Shown here in pieces: positions 36,071-44,795 of a stretch of DNA of 64,000 bases. The notes below the pieces were generated by a model. The model was given only the letters and a program-made list of their open reading frames with translations. It had not been told where the DNA came from and searched no databases. Every line of letters begins with the position of its first letter. The stretch's first letter is position 1. Location: the NCBI RefSeq assembly GCF_000145275.1, contig NC_014393.1:1612001-1676000 (forward strand). The letters run 5' to 3'. The position numbers and the translations under genes were made by a program. This stretch comes from Clostridium cellulovorans 743B (lineage in GTDB: Bacteria; Bacillota; Clostridia; Clostridiales; Clostridiaceae).

Positions 36071-37408
36071 ATGGAAAAGCTAAGATTTCCCAAAGATTTT
36101 ATTTTTGGAACAGCCACTGCAGCATATCAAATTGAAGGAGCTTACAAAGAAGATGAGAAAGGTGAATCTATTTGGGATAGGTTTAGTCATATACCAGGAA
36201 ATGTAGCTAAAATGCATAATGGTGATATTGCTTGTGATCACTATCATAGATATAAAGAAGATGTTCAGCTATTAAAAAGCCTTGGAATTAAAAGTTATAG
36301 GTTTTCAATTGCTTGGCCTAGAATTTTCCCAAAAGGTTTTGGCGAGATAAACCAGAAGGGAATTCAGTTCTATAGGGATTTAATTGATGAACTAATTAAA
36401 AATGATATAGAACCAGCTATAACAATTTATCATTGGGATCTTCCACAAAAGCTTCAGGATATTGGAGGGTGGGCAAATCCGCAAGTTGCTGATTACTATG
36501 TTGATTATGCAAACTTATTATTCAGAGAGTTCGGAGATAGAGTAAAAACATGGATAACTCATAATGAGCCATGGGTTGCATCATATCTTGGCTATGCTTT
36601 AGGAGTTCATGCTCCAGGAATTAAAGATATGAAAATGGCATTGTTAGCTGCACATAACATATTATTATCGCACTTTAAGGCAGTTAAAGCTTATAGAGAA
36701 TTAGAACAAGATGGGCAAATAGGTATAACATTAAATCTTTCAACCTGTTATTCAAATTCAGCTGATGAAGAAGATATTGCTGCAGCCCATAGAAGTGATG
36801 GATGGAACAACAGATGGTTTTTAGATGCTGCATTAAAAGGAACTTATCCTGAGGATATGATAAAAATCTTTAGCGATACAAATATTATGCCTGAACTACC
36901 TAAAGAGTTATTTACTGAGGTATTTGAAACTTCTGATTTTTTAGGAATAAATTATTATACACGACAAGTTGTAAAGAATAACTCTGAAGCTTTTATCGGT
37001 GCTGAAAGTGTAGCAATGGATAATCCTAAAACAGAAATGGGTTGGGAGATATATCCGCAAGGGCTTTATGATTTGCTAACGAGGATACACAGGGATTATG
37101 GGAACATAGATTTATACATAACAGAAAACGGTGCAGCTTTTAATGATATGGTTAATAGAGACGGTAAAGTTGAAGATGAAAATAGATTAGATTATTTATA
37201 CACTCATTTTGCTGCTGCATTAAGTGCTATAGAAGCGGGAGTACCTTTAAAGGGATATTATATTTGGTCTTTCATGGATAATTTTGAGTGGGCTGAAGGA
37301 TATGAAAAAAGATTTGGAATAGTACATGTAAACTATAAAACTCAGGAGAGAACAATAAAGAAGAGTGCTTATTGGTATAAGGAGCTTATAGAAAGATCTA
37401 ATAAGTAA
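36071..37408 (+). CDS. bglA: beta-glucosidase, GH1
   Basis: A cytoplasmic family 1 glycoside hydrolase of 445 residues that cleaves beta-linked glucosides. The N-terminal signature FPKDFIFGTATAAYQIEGA, the acid/base Glu in THNEPWVASYLG (about residue 166) and the nucleophile Glu in LYITENGAAF (about 353) are intact. The aglycone-side segment WSFMDNFEWAEGYEKRFGI has the Glu-Trp typical of enzymes acting on free glucosides, not the phosphate-binding Ser-Lys-Tyr pattern of 6-phospho-beta-glucosidases. No PTS gene is adjacent, which agrees. A secreted carbohydrate-binding protein is convergent downstream. Confidence 0.92.
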   Translation: MEKLRFPKDFIFGTATAAYQIEGAYKEDEKGESIWDRFSHIPGNVAKMHNGDIACDHYHRYKEDVQLLKSLGIKSYRFSIAWPRIFPKGFGEINQKGIQFYRDLIDELIKNDIEPAITIYHWDLPQKLQDIGGWANPQVADYYVDYANLLFREFGDRVKTWITHNEPWVASYLGYALGVHAPGIKDMKMALLAAHNILLSHFKAVKAYRELEQDGQIGITLNLSTCYSNSADEEDIAAAHRSDGWNNRWFLDAALKGTYPEDMIKIFSDTNIMPELPKELFTEVFETSDFLGINYYTRQVVKNNSEAFIGAESVAMDNPKTEMGWEIYPQGLYDLLTRIHRDYGNIDLYITENGAAFNDMVNRDGKVEDENRLDYLYTHFAAALSAIEAGVPLKGYYIWSFMDNFEWAEGYEKRFGIVHVNYKTQERTIKKSAYWYKELIERSNK

Positions 37409-37473
37409 TAATATTTCCTGGAATTTTATAGATGTAAACCTTAAACATGTGTTGTTTTTAACAATTAAGAGAA

Positions 37474-37508
37474 AAAGAGCTGATGTTTATTATTTATATC
37501 AGCTCTTT
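37474..37508 (-). terminator. terminator between convergent genes
   Basis: Perfect 11-bp stem AAAGAGCTGAT (37474-37484) with ATCAGCTCTTT (37498-37508). The trailing T-run (TTTTTCTC) lies on the minus strand, so it mainly serves the gene at 37531-38133; it may also act for bglA. Confidence 0.8.
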
Positions 37509-37530
37509 AAAAACGTCAATCTAGATATCA

Positions 37531-38133
37531 TTAAGAAGACAAGTTCAATTTTATATCAGTAAAACTTATCTTACCCATAGTACGACCTAGGTAAAAACGA
37601 AGTACTGAAAGAGGTTCAGTATTCTCTGAGACGACAAAATCGTAGGTATAATCAGTCCATTTATCAGATATAGAATATGTAGCAGGTTTTGAAAAAGATA
37701 ACACATCCATTCTATCTGATATGAAAACAGTGATGCTTTTAGGAAGTGTTGATTTTGCCTTAAAATTCAAAGTATACTTTTTACCAGGTTCAATATTGTC
37801 TATAGTTTGGCATAGCTGAATTGCATCTTCACTGTTACCACAATCCTCAGGCTCTAAAGAAAAAACGTCATTGCTATTTTCATAGGTACAAATAGCAATA
37901 TTATCAACTACTACTCTCCAGTGTTTAAAACATTCGGGTGATTCGCTGAAAGTACCATATTTCACTAGGTTTTCAGAAATATCTTCTATTTTTTCTTTAC
38001 TATAGTCCATAGATTCTAAACTAGACTTTTTTAGATCTAAAGCGACGATATCGTCTTCTTTTGCGATATTATATCCTGTAACAGAGCTAGCTAATACTAC
38101 TGCTGCAACAGCTGTTTTAAATTTCTTTTTCAT
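37531..38133 (-). CDS. secreted CBM4/9-like carbohydrate-binding protein
   Basis: A 200-residue exported protein. The first 24 residues form a signal peptide (MKKKFKTAVAAVVLASSVTG). From about residue 55 to the end it reads like one CBM4/9-type jelly-roll module: NLVKYGTFSESPECFKHWRV, the typical PGKKYTLNFKAKST, and the closing FYLGRTMGKISFTDIKL. There is no catalytic domain, so it probably binds a polysaccharide or glycan on its own. ATG 38133 has GGGG about 10 nt upstream. Module identity is by pattern only. Confidence 0.7.
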   Translation of the reverse strand: MKKKFKTAVAAVVLASSVTGYNIAKEDDIVALDLKKSSLESMDYSKEKIEDISENLVKYGTFSESPECFKHWRVVVDNIAICTYENSNDVFSLEPEDCGNSEDAIQLCQTIDNIEPGKKYTLNFKAKSTLPKSITVFISDRMDVLSFSKPATYSISDKWTDYTYDFVVSENTEPLSVLRFYLGRTMGKISFTDIKLNLSS

Positions 38134-38354
38134 AAATTGTAACCCCATAACCCCATAAAATTATTTTTAAATTAAGATAATTTAATTATACAAGCTATTG
38201 TATAGGTTTACAATAGGAAAATGATACTAATGAGAAATTTGGAATATTATACAAAAACATAGATATTCTGATAGGTTCTAAATTATTATATAATTTGATA
38301 TAATGATTATTAAGAAATTATTATAGTATATTTTTATGTAGGGATGGTGGAAGA

Positions 38355-39461
38355 ATGAATAAATGTCCCATCTGTAATACTTTGAATGAGGCTGAAGCTA
38401 ATTTTTGTACAAGCTGTGGTCAGAAATTAAATATAGTATCAATTGAGCAAAATAAGAATTACAGAACTGTAAGGAAAAAAAAGAAAAGTAAAGTTGAAAA
38501 AATCTTAATAGCTATAATTTCGATTTTAATAGGCGTTTCAGTGATTTATTTTACTATGAGTATTAGAGAAGTTATTATAGAAACTAGTAAACAGGTAAAA
38601 GAAAGTATTGAATCGGGAGTAAACAAATCTCAGGTAGATGATGGTTTAAAACCTATAGAAGGAGTAGAGGAGAGCCAAGAACCAAAGGAAGATAAAGAAA
38701 TGGACTATATTGTTGATAACAGTATGGTACCGTTCAATTTAGAACTTTCAGCTAAAAAAAGATGGGTTTGGTTCAGTGTTGCAAAAGATGGGAAACAAAA
38801 GGACTATGTGCTTCCTGTTAGCAATGGAAGAATTGATACAAAGGTGTATCTACCATTTAATGTTGGCGATTATGTTGTCACAGTTTACACTTCTACCTTG
38901 GAAGATGCGTCAGGGACTTATTTCGTTCATAAGAAATATAACGTAAGAAATAATGATGCGAGAGATTTAACCTTCCTGTTACCAGATACCTATGTTGAGA
39001 GTGATTCTGAGGAGATTATTCAGTTAGCTAATAGCATCGTTGCAGGTATCCAAACGGATTATGAAAAAACTTTAGCTATTCATGACTGGGTTTCTGCAAA
39101 TATTGCATATGATACAGATGCATATTTTAGCAATAATATTAAAGAATATAGTGCGTTAGAAACATTGAGAGGTAGAAAAGCGATATGTAACGGATATGCT
39201 AATTTAACTGCTGCGTTAAATAGAGCTATAGGAATTAGAACTAAAATAGTAGGTGGTACAGCTACTACCGAAAATAGATCTGAATCTCATGCTTGGAATG
39301 AAACTTTTGTAGACGGAAGATGGGTGATACAAGATACTACTTGGGATTCGGGATTTGTAGATTATAATAATAACAAGTTTGTTCCAGGATTGACACATGA
39401 TTATTTTGATGCTAATGAACAAGTATTTTCTCAAAGTCACAGCAAAGAGAATGAAAAATAG
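38355..39461 (+). CDS. zinc-ribbon, membrane-anchored transglutaminase-like protein
   Basis: A 368-residue protein. The N-terminal zinc ribbon has CPIC and CTSC pairs (residues 4-22), then a basic stretch and one membrane helix (ILIAIISILIGVSVIYFTM, about 50-68). A linker leads to an extracellular domain and a transglutaminase-like core with the catalytic triad Cys278 (AICNGYANL), His312 (ESHAWNE) and Asp327 (IQDTTWDSG). Bacterial relatives are envelope proteins of uncertain reaction (peptidase or cross-linking). The zinc ribbon is cytoplasmic if the N-terminus is in. GGGATGG precedes the ATG. Confidence 0.82.
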   Translation: MNKCPICNTLNEAEANFCTSCGQKLNIVSIEQNKNYRTVRKKKKSKVEKILIAIISILIGVSVIYFTMSIREVIIETSKQVKESIESGVNKSQVDDGLKPIEGVEESQEPKEDKEMDYIVDNSMVPFNLELSAKKRWVWFSVAKDGKQKDYVLPVSNGRIDTKVYLPFNVGDYVVTVYTSTLEDASGTYFVHKKYNVRNNDARDLTFLLPDTYVESDSEEIIQLANSIVAGIQTDYEKTLAIHDWVSANIAYDTDAYFSNNIKEYSALETLRGRKAICNGYANLTAALNRAIGIRTKIVGGTATTENRSESHAWNETFVDGRWVIQDTTWDSGFVDYNNNKFVPGLTHDYFDANEQVFSQSHSKENEK

Positions 39462-39539
39462 ATTATGTTCAAATTTATTCTCGATAAATCTTATTTTAAG
39501 ATAATAAAATCAAAACCATAATAATATAATTAGAATAAG

Positions 39540-39583
39540 ATACATTAGCTTATATCACATAAGTTAGTGTATTTTATTTTTTA
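39540..39583 (+). terminator. terminator of the transglutaminase-like gene
   Basis: A 14-bp stem with wobble pairs, ATACATTAGCTTAT (39540-39553) with ATAAGTTAGTGTAT (39559-39572), then TTTATTTTTT. Confidence 0.8.
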
Positions 39584-39695
39584 GACATTTTTAGCATTTC
39601 TAAGGAGGCGGGTATTTTCTCATAATAAACTGATAATTCTAGTGCTATTTTGATTATTGTCATGAGGAAAGCAAGAGGTTGTGAGGAGATAGTTT

Positions 39696-40394
39696 ATGAA
39701 AAATACTGAGACTAGAAAACTTATTTTTTTCTTTGGAGTGGGAGTTCTGGCTATATTAATAGCAATACTGACAGATACTTTTAGTAACTCTGGAGAATCG
39801 GCCTTCGGAATAACCTTTTTGTCAGGATTTATTGGAATTGCCTTGATTGTAATAGGTCTCTTTGTTTTTATCCCTAGGTATTTGTACATGAAAAAAATGA
39901 TAGAAGGAAAGGAGCTTATTGCAGCTTGGGAATTACCTCAAGAGGATGTACTAGAAAACGCAGTTGATATCAAAAGTAGAAAAAAACAGATATGCTTTGA
40001 GAACTTTGTATTTATAGCAGTAACTTGTTTTATAACTAGTATAATCTTTTTATTCTTTGAAAATGGAGAAGATTTATCTTTCGTAATGTTAGCTGCTATA
40101 TTAATAGCATATATCATATATATATTTTCGCCTAAAATAGCATATTATAATGCTGTTAAAAGTGGTAAAACTGTGTATATTGGTAAGAATGCTATTTATG
40201 CGAATGGTACTTATTATAGTTTAAAGGGTGTAGGAGATAACTGTGATAATGTGAAAGTTTTTCGAAGTGATAATCACATGAAATTGAAATACATGTACTA
40301 TTCAAATATAGGAAAAGATTATATGAATATTACCGTAAGAATCCCAAAAGATAATATGGAAGAAGTGGAGAAGGTTATAGACTACTATAAATAA
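39696..40394 (+). CDS. four-segment membrane protein, unknown
   Basis: A 232-residue protein with two hydrophobic hairpins (about residues 9-24 with 38-58, and 104-121 with 128-146), separated by a cytoplasmic loop (KKMIEGKELIAAWELPQEDV). A soluble C-terminal domain of about 80 residues begins near GKTVYIGKNAIYANGTYY, probably beta-rich. I do not recognise a named family. GAGGAGA precedes the ATG. It is flanked by terminators on both sides, so a single-gene unit. Confidence 0.65.
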   Translation: MKNTETRKLIFFFGVGVLAILIAILTDTFSNSGESAFGITFLSGFIGIALIVIGLFVFIPRYLYMKKMIEGKELIAAWELPQEDVLENAVDIKSRKKQICFENFVFIAVTCFITSIIFLFFENGEDLSFVMLAAILIAYIIYIFSPKIAYYNAVKSGKTVYIGKNAIYANGTYYSLKGVGDNCDNVKVFRSDNHMKLKYMYYSNIGKDYMNITVRIPKDNMEEVEKVIDYYK

Positions 40395-40400
40395 AAAAAG

Positions 40401-40447
40401 TGAAAGGGCTATTTTGATGAGTAATTTTCATTAAAATAGCCCTTTTA
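40401..40447. terminator. bidirectional terminator
   Basis: Stem AAAGGGCTATTTT (40403-40415) with AAAATAGCCCTTT (40433-40445), flanked by A-run and T-run, between convergent genes. Confidence 0.88.
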
Positions 40448-40475
40448 TAAGTAATTTTTACTTTCGATAGTATTC

Positions 40476-42272
40476 TTATAGCTCAAGTATAGGAATTCCA
40501 ACTAGATTCATTAGATATTTTGCATTAGTAGTAGTAGCAGACCCTTCTTTTAATTTATAGTCAAAGCAAATTTTGTTTTCCTCATAATATTCAGAGAAAT
40601 TGTAATTCTTTATTCTATGATATTTATTTAAGGCTGTCAATTCTAAATCATGGGTAGTTATAGCTCCTATAATCCCTAAGGAATTAAGGTTGGATAGTAC
40701 ATTTTTAGCACCGATTATTCTGTCATTTGAATTGGTACCCCTAAAAATCTCATCTATTAGGAAAATCATATCGTTATTTTCTTTTCCACGGATAATTATA
40801 TTTTTTATTCTAATTAACTCTGCGTAAAAGGTTGAAATACCGCTTTGCAGATCATCAGTAATTCTCATAGAAGTAAAAATATCCATTTGAGAACAGGTCA
40901 TTTCACTGGCAAAAACTGCTGCTCCAGCATAAGCAAGAACGAGATTTATACCTATAGTCCTTAAAAAAGTAGTTTTTCCGGACATGTTTGAACCAGTTAT
41001 AACGAAAATCTTATCATCCATATCTAAGTCATTAGTAATTCTTGAGCTTTTAGCTAGAAGGGGATGACCTAAATTTTTTGCTGTTACCTTTAAGTTTGAA
41101 TTATCTATAGTTGGGAAAATAAGAGTTTCATCAATATGATTAAGCGTAGAAAAACTTATTAGACTTTCTACCTCTCCTATAGCATTAATCCAAAGTTTAA
41201 GTTTTGAGCCATATTGTGACTTCCAATTTTCTAATGAAAAGATACATTGGTAGTCCCATAATAATACCGCATCTAAAATAATTGCTAACAAAGCATTATA
41301 TCTTAGGTTTATTTTATCAGTAATTTTTTTTAGTTCTTTCACAGCTTTAAGTGCAGAATCATCATTAGAGAATAATTCCGACTTAATATTAATTAGTCTT
41401 CTAGATTTAAAGGATTCCTTCTCAAGAACATTGAGAATTTTCATATAAGTGTCTAAATTACTTTTGAATTCATGAGCAAGGTATAAGGTTTCGTTAATAT
41501 ATTTTAATTTTAAAAGTACAAACATTCCTTGCAGAAGGATTAGCAACTTCAAGATATTGTATAAAAAAGCTATTTTAAATATTAAAGTAAATGCAATTAG
41601 TACAACTGAAAACATTGGAAGTATATAAAGAAAAGTTTTTATATACTTAGAACCTACGATAGTAGAGTTGTCTTCAGCAAAAGCTATTAATTTTAAAGGA
41701 TTTTTAAGGTTCTTTTTGTTCCTAATGGTACTTAATTCTACTTTTAGGCAGAAATCTAAATTTTCCTTTAGTTCCTTTATAGATTCTTGACGCAATAATA
41801 AATCTTCCTTTGAAAATTTATTTTCTGTTAAGTCTTTTTTTAAGATTTTTCTACCATGAAAAGTATTTGCTATGTTTATTAATTGGAACAATGAACGCTT
41901 ACCAAATATATCTAAGTCGGAAGAATAGCTATGCTCTTTATCTATAAATTCTTCGCCAATATCTTCAAAGTTCTCCCAGCCTCCAGTTATTCTTGATATG
42001 TATCTATTATTTATATTTATCAATTCCTTTGAATTCGTAAGCTTTTCTTCAGTATTTCTATGTAGTATAACCTCTATAATAAATATTAGGTACAAGAAGG
42101 TATTGAATAATACATATGTGGGATTAAAGCTTATCCTTGCAATATAGATGCTAAGTATAATTGCTGCTAATAAGGTTACTAATCGTAGCTTGCTTATAAG
42201 GTTAAAGGTTTTATTGTATTTTTCTAGTTTTATTTTTTCTTCTTCAATTCTCTTCGTAAAATTTTCAATCAT
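40476..42272 (-). CDS. membrane-anchored MutS-family ATPase
   Basis: A 598-residue MutS homologue without the mismatch-recognition domain I. Two hydrophobic helices near the N-terminus (around residues 30-67) and another pair near 210-250 suggest membrane attachment. The C-terminal ATPase is complete: Walker A TGSNMSGKTTFLRTIG, Walker B FLIDEIFRGTNSNDRI, and a late TTHDLEL motif. It is not the canonical repair MutS; related proteins are of unknown role. The start has AGGAGAG upstream on the minus strand. Confidence 0.85.
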   Translation of the reverse strand: MIENFTKRIEEEKIKLEKYNKTFNLISKLRLVTLLAAIILSIYIARISFNPTYVLFNTFLYLIFIIEVILHRNTEEKLTNSKELININNRYISRITGGWENFEDIGEEFIDKEHSYSSDLDIFGKRSLFQLINIANTFHGRKILKKDLTENKFSKEDLLLRQESIKELKENLDFCLKVELSTIRNKKNLKNPLKLIAFAEDNSTIVGSKYIKTFLYILPMFSVVLIAFTLIFKIAFLYNILKLLILLQGMFVLLKLKYINETLYLAHEFKSNLDTYMKILNVLEKESFKSRRLINIKSELFSNDDSALKAVKELKKITDKINLRYNALLAIILDAVLLWDYQCIFSLENWKSQYGSKLKLWINAIGEVESLISFSTLNHIDETLIFPTIDNSNLKVTAKNLGHPLLAKSSRITNDLDMDDKIFVITGSNMSGKTTFLRTIGINLVLAYAGAAVFASEMTCSQMDIFTSMRITDDLQSGISTFYAELIRIKNIIIRGKENNDMIFLIDEIFRGTNSNDRIIGAKNVLSNLNSLGIIGAITTHDLELTALNKYHRIKNYNFSEYYEENKICFDYKLKEGSATTTNAKYLMNLVGIPILEL

Positions 42273-42593
42273 GATACTCTCCTAAAAATTATTATCTAAA
42301 ATATATAAGTTACAATAAAGTGTCTATGATACAGATTATTAAAGTCAATACAGATTTATGGTCATACCGTATATAAATTTTAATGTTAAAACTTCGTCAA
42401 AACTCTATAGGCATATTAAGAAATTAATGTAACCTATGAAGAACTTTTATCGAAACCTATATATTTTAATAATATTATTATGTTCTTCATAATGCTAGTG
42501 TTTTATAAGTTTTCTTCAAAATATATAAAAAAAACATATAGGTGGATAAAATTCCATAATATTATATAGAAATAAGTAGCTAGGAGTGAATCT
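42273..42593. promoter_or_regulatory. divergent intergenic region with inverted repeat
   Basis: A 321-bp region between the divergent MutS-like and flavodoxin-fusion genes must hold both promoters. A 10-bp perfect inverted repeat, TATGAAGAAC (42435-42444) with GTTCTTCATA (42482-42491), spaced by 37 nt, is a candidate operator. I see no unambiguous promoter hexamers and no gene. Confidence 0.45.
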
Positions 42594-43445
42594 ATGAAAA
42601 CCTTAATATTGTTTGAAAAAGCTTATGAATCTACAGAAGAGATAGCTAAAAGGCTAGCACTTATATTAGGACCTGCGAACTATTGCGATATCAGCGAGTT
42701 TAAAGAGGAATATAAGGATTTCGATATATTAATTTTTGGAATTGCCGTATACAGAAAAGGTATTAGCAAAAAGGCTTTAGAATTTATACAAGCTAATAAA
42801 CAATGGATTAAAGATAAAAAAATTGCATTGTTTTATACAACTAGAGAAGAAAGAAGACAATATAGCTATACCATAAGAGTAAAGGAGCAGGTGGGAGAAG
42901 CATTATTTATGTCAAAGGCTTTTAGAAATGGAACTGAAAATATTAAGGCTTATGCAAGAGCTTTGAAAGAAAAATATGAACTTCTCATAAAAAAACCAGA
43001 GAATGAAAGTTTGTTTTCTTCAATAGAGGCATTTATTAAAGAACATAACACTCTTGTATTAGGTACAGGTTACGGCAAGTCAATAAGAGTTACACCATTG
43101 GAGTATGTATATATTGATAAGACATTTTATTCCGTTACAGAGGGTGGAGAAAAATTTTCTAATCTTATAGTAAACAACGAAGTAGCTTTAACTGTTTATG
43201 ATAAGTTTACTAGCTATGATAAAAGAAGAGGTATTCAAATAACTGGTAAAGCTTTTCTTATCCCAATAAATTCTGAAGAATATAAAGCAATATTAATGGA
43301 AAAAAATATAGAAGAGAAAGAGAACATCAGCTTCTGTGGGAGTATGCATATCCTGAAGATAAAACCTGAAAAAGCAGAATTTCTAAATTATGAATTTGAA
43401 CAAGAAGGATATGATATAAAGCAAGTATACTATTTTAACGGATAA
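42594..43445 (+). CDS. flavodoxin-PNPOx-like fusion protein
   Basis: A 283-residue protein with two flavin-related domains. Residues 1-130 resemble a flavodoxin/protoporphyrinogen-oxidase (HemG)-type domain (ILFEKAYESTEEIAKRLALI, DILIFGIAVYRKGISKKALE). Residues 145-283 resemble a pyridoxamine-phosphate-oxidase-type FMN-binding split barrel (NTLVLGTGYGKSIRVTPLEY, EVALTVYDKF). Together they suggest an FMN-dependent reductase working on small molecules, possibly haem or flavin related. The start follows TAGGAGTGA. Separate domains are common in clostridia; the fusion is less so. Confidence 0.7.
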   Translation: MKTLILFEKAYESTEEIAKRLALILGPANYCDISEFKEEYKDFDILIFGIAVYRKGISKKALEFIQANKQWIKDKKIALFYTTREERRQYSYTIRVKEQVGEALFMSKAFRNGTENIKAYARALKEKYELLIKKPENESLFSSIEAFIKEHNTLVLGTGYGKSIRVTPLEYVYIDKTFYSVTEGGEKFSNLIVNNEVALTVYDKFTSYDKRRGIQITGKAFLIPINSEEYKAILMEKNIEEKENISFCGSMHILKIKPEKAEFLNYEFEQEGYDIKQVYYFNG

Positions 43446-43496
43446 AACTAAAAAAAAAACACAAAATAAGATTAGAAATTACGAAGGAGGATTAAT

Positions 43497-43784
43497 ATGA
43501 GGATACTTCATGATAAGGGAAATCATACGTTTTATCTTGCTGATACTGATGGAGAAAGAATAGCTGAAATGACATATATTATAAAAAATGGTATAATGGA
43601 TATCAATAAAACTTATGTGGATGAGCATTTAAGAGAAACTCAAATTGCTAGATATTTAGTAGATATGGGGGCATCATATGCAAGGCATGAGGGATATAAA
43701 ATAGATGCGTCATGCTCTTATGCTAATAAGGTAATACAGCAGTACTATCCTGATTTGGCTGCTCATCCAGTATTAACTGTATAA
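43497..43784 (+). CDS. small GNAT-type N-acetyltransferase
   Basis: A 95-residue protein of the short YjdJ/GCN5-related family (N-acetyltransferase with a minimal fold). It shows the pattern of that group: LADTDGERIAEMTYII, then VDEHLRETQIARYLVDMGAS as the acetyl-CoA helix and a final CSYANKVIQQYY. The substrate is unknown. GAAGGAGG precedes the ATG. It lies 51 bp after the flavodoxin fusion, probably co-transcribed. Confidence 0.82.
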   Translation: MRILHDKGNHTFYLADTDGERIAEMTYIIKNGIMDINKTYVDEHLRETQIARYLVDMGASYARHEGYKIDASCSYANKVIQQYYPDLAAHPVLTV

Positions 43785-43856
43785 AACATAAGCGAGCATA
43801 TAATGTTATTATTGAAATTTAAGTAGTGTTGTAAAATATACTACAAGAAAGGGTAG

Positions 43857-43896
43857 TGGCTAAGCTATTGAGAAATATTTCTTGGTAGCCTAGCCA
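43857..43896. other. 40-nt perfect-length hairpin before mpg
   Basis: TGGCTAAGCTATTGAGAAAT (43857-43876) pairs with the following 20 nt (43877-43896) over 20 positions with one mismatch and three G-U pairs, almost without loop. No T-run follows on either side, so it is not a standard terminator. It could be an operator palindrome or an RNA leader for mpg, 44 bp downstream. Confidence 0.65.
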
Positions 43897-43939
43897 TATA
43901 TTCTGATAAAAATTAATAGCAGTTTATTAAGGAGATCAA

Positions 43940-44557
43940 ATGAAAAATAAACTAACAAGAGAGTTTTATGACAGAGATTCATTAATTGTAGCAGAAGAAT
44001 TGCTAGGAAAATATTTGGTGAAAAAAGATAATAACACAGAACTTATTGGAAAAATTGTTGAGGTTGAAGCTTATAGGGGGCCGGAAGATAAGGGTGCTCA
44101 TAGCTATAACAATAGAAGGACAAGCCGAACTGAAGTAATGTTTGGAGCCCCAGGCTATAGTTATGTGTATTTGATCTATGGTATGTATAATTGTTTAAAT
44201 ACAGTCTGTGAAAAAGAGGGAATTCCTCAAGCTGTATTAATAAGAGCTATTGAACCTTTAGAAGCTGTAAATGTTATGTTTAAAAATAGGTACGGAAGAG
44301 AAGCTGAAAATCCTAAAGAAAGTGAAATTAAAAATCTTACTAACGGTCCTGGGAAACTTTGCAAAGCACTTAATATAACTAAGGAGCATAATAAATTAGA
44401 TTTACTTGGAGAAGAGATATTTATAACAGAAGGCGAAATTATTAAAAAAGAGCAAATAATAAGAAAACCTAGGATTGGGATAGATTATGCTGAAGAGTAT
44501 AAAGATAAGCCTTGGCGATTTTATGTTGAAAATAATAAATTTGTATCGAAGTTATAA
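43940..44557 (+). CDS. mpg: 3-methyladenine DNA glycosylase (AAG/Mpg family)
   Basis: Base-excision enzyme that removes alkylated purines. It has 205 residues. Conserved elements are REFYDRDSLIVAEELLGKYL, the active-site KIVEVEAYRGPEDKGAHSYN (with catalytic Glu), YGMYNCLNTVCEKEG and the late LTNGPGKLCKALNI, all in the expected order. A good AAGGAG site precedes the ATG. It is a single-gene unit with its own terminator. Confidence 0.94.
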   Translation: MKNKLTREFYDRDSLIVAEELLGKYLVKKDNNTELIGKIVEVEAYRGPEDKGAHSYNNRRTSRTEVMFGAPGYSYVYLIYGMYNCLNTVCEKEGIPQAVLIRAIEPLEAVNVMFKNRYGREAENPKESEIKNLTNGPGKLCKALNITKEHNKLDLLGEEIFITEGEIIKKEQIIRKPRIGIDYAEEYKDKPWRFYVENNKFVSKL

Positions 44558-44587
44558 AACATCGTAGTTAATTTTACGGTGTTTTTG
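44557..44587 (+). terminator. mpg terminator
   Basis: Stem AACATCGTA (44558-44566) with TACGGTGTT (44575-44583), one G-U pair, then T-rich TTTGTTT, directly overlapping the mpg stop. Confidence 0.8.
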
Positions 44588-44795
44588 TTTAAGAAAAAAT
44601 AAAAAAGCTGTTAGGGAAAAATTACTATCAGTATTTTCCTAAGAATTATTTTAATTATACTTTCTCAATGGTACAATGATTTAGAACAATTTTAGATTAA
44701 GATTAGATTAAGAGATGGACAAGTTTTCTTAAAATATTAATTGTTATTGCCAAACAAGTGATTTATAGGAAGTTGTATGAGAGGAGAAAAATATT

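Noticed and set aside
36071..37408. 6-phospho-beta-glucosidase
   Set aside because: The aglycone-side motif is NFEWAEGY, typical of non-phospho enzymes, and there is no PTS neighbour.
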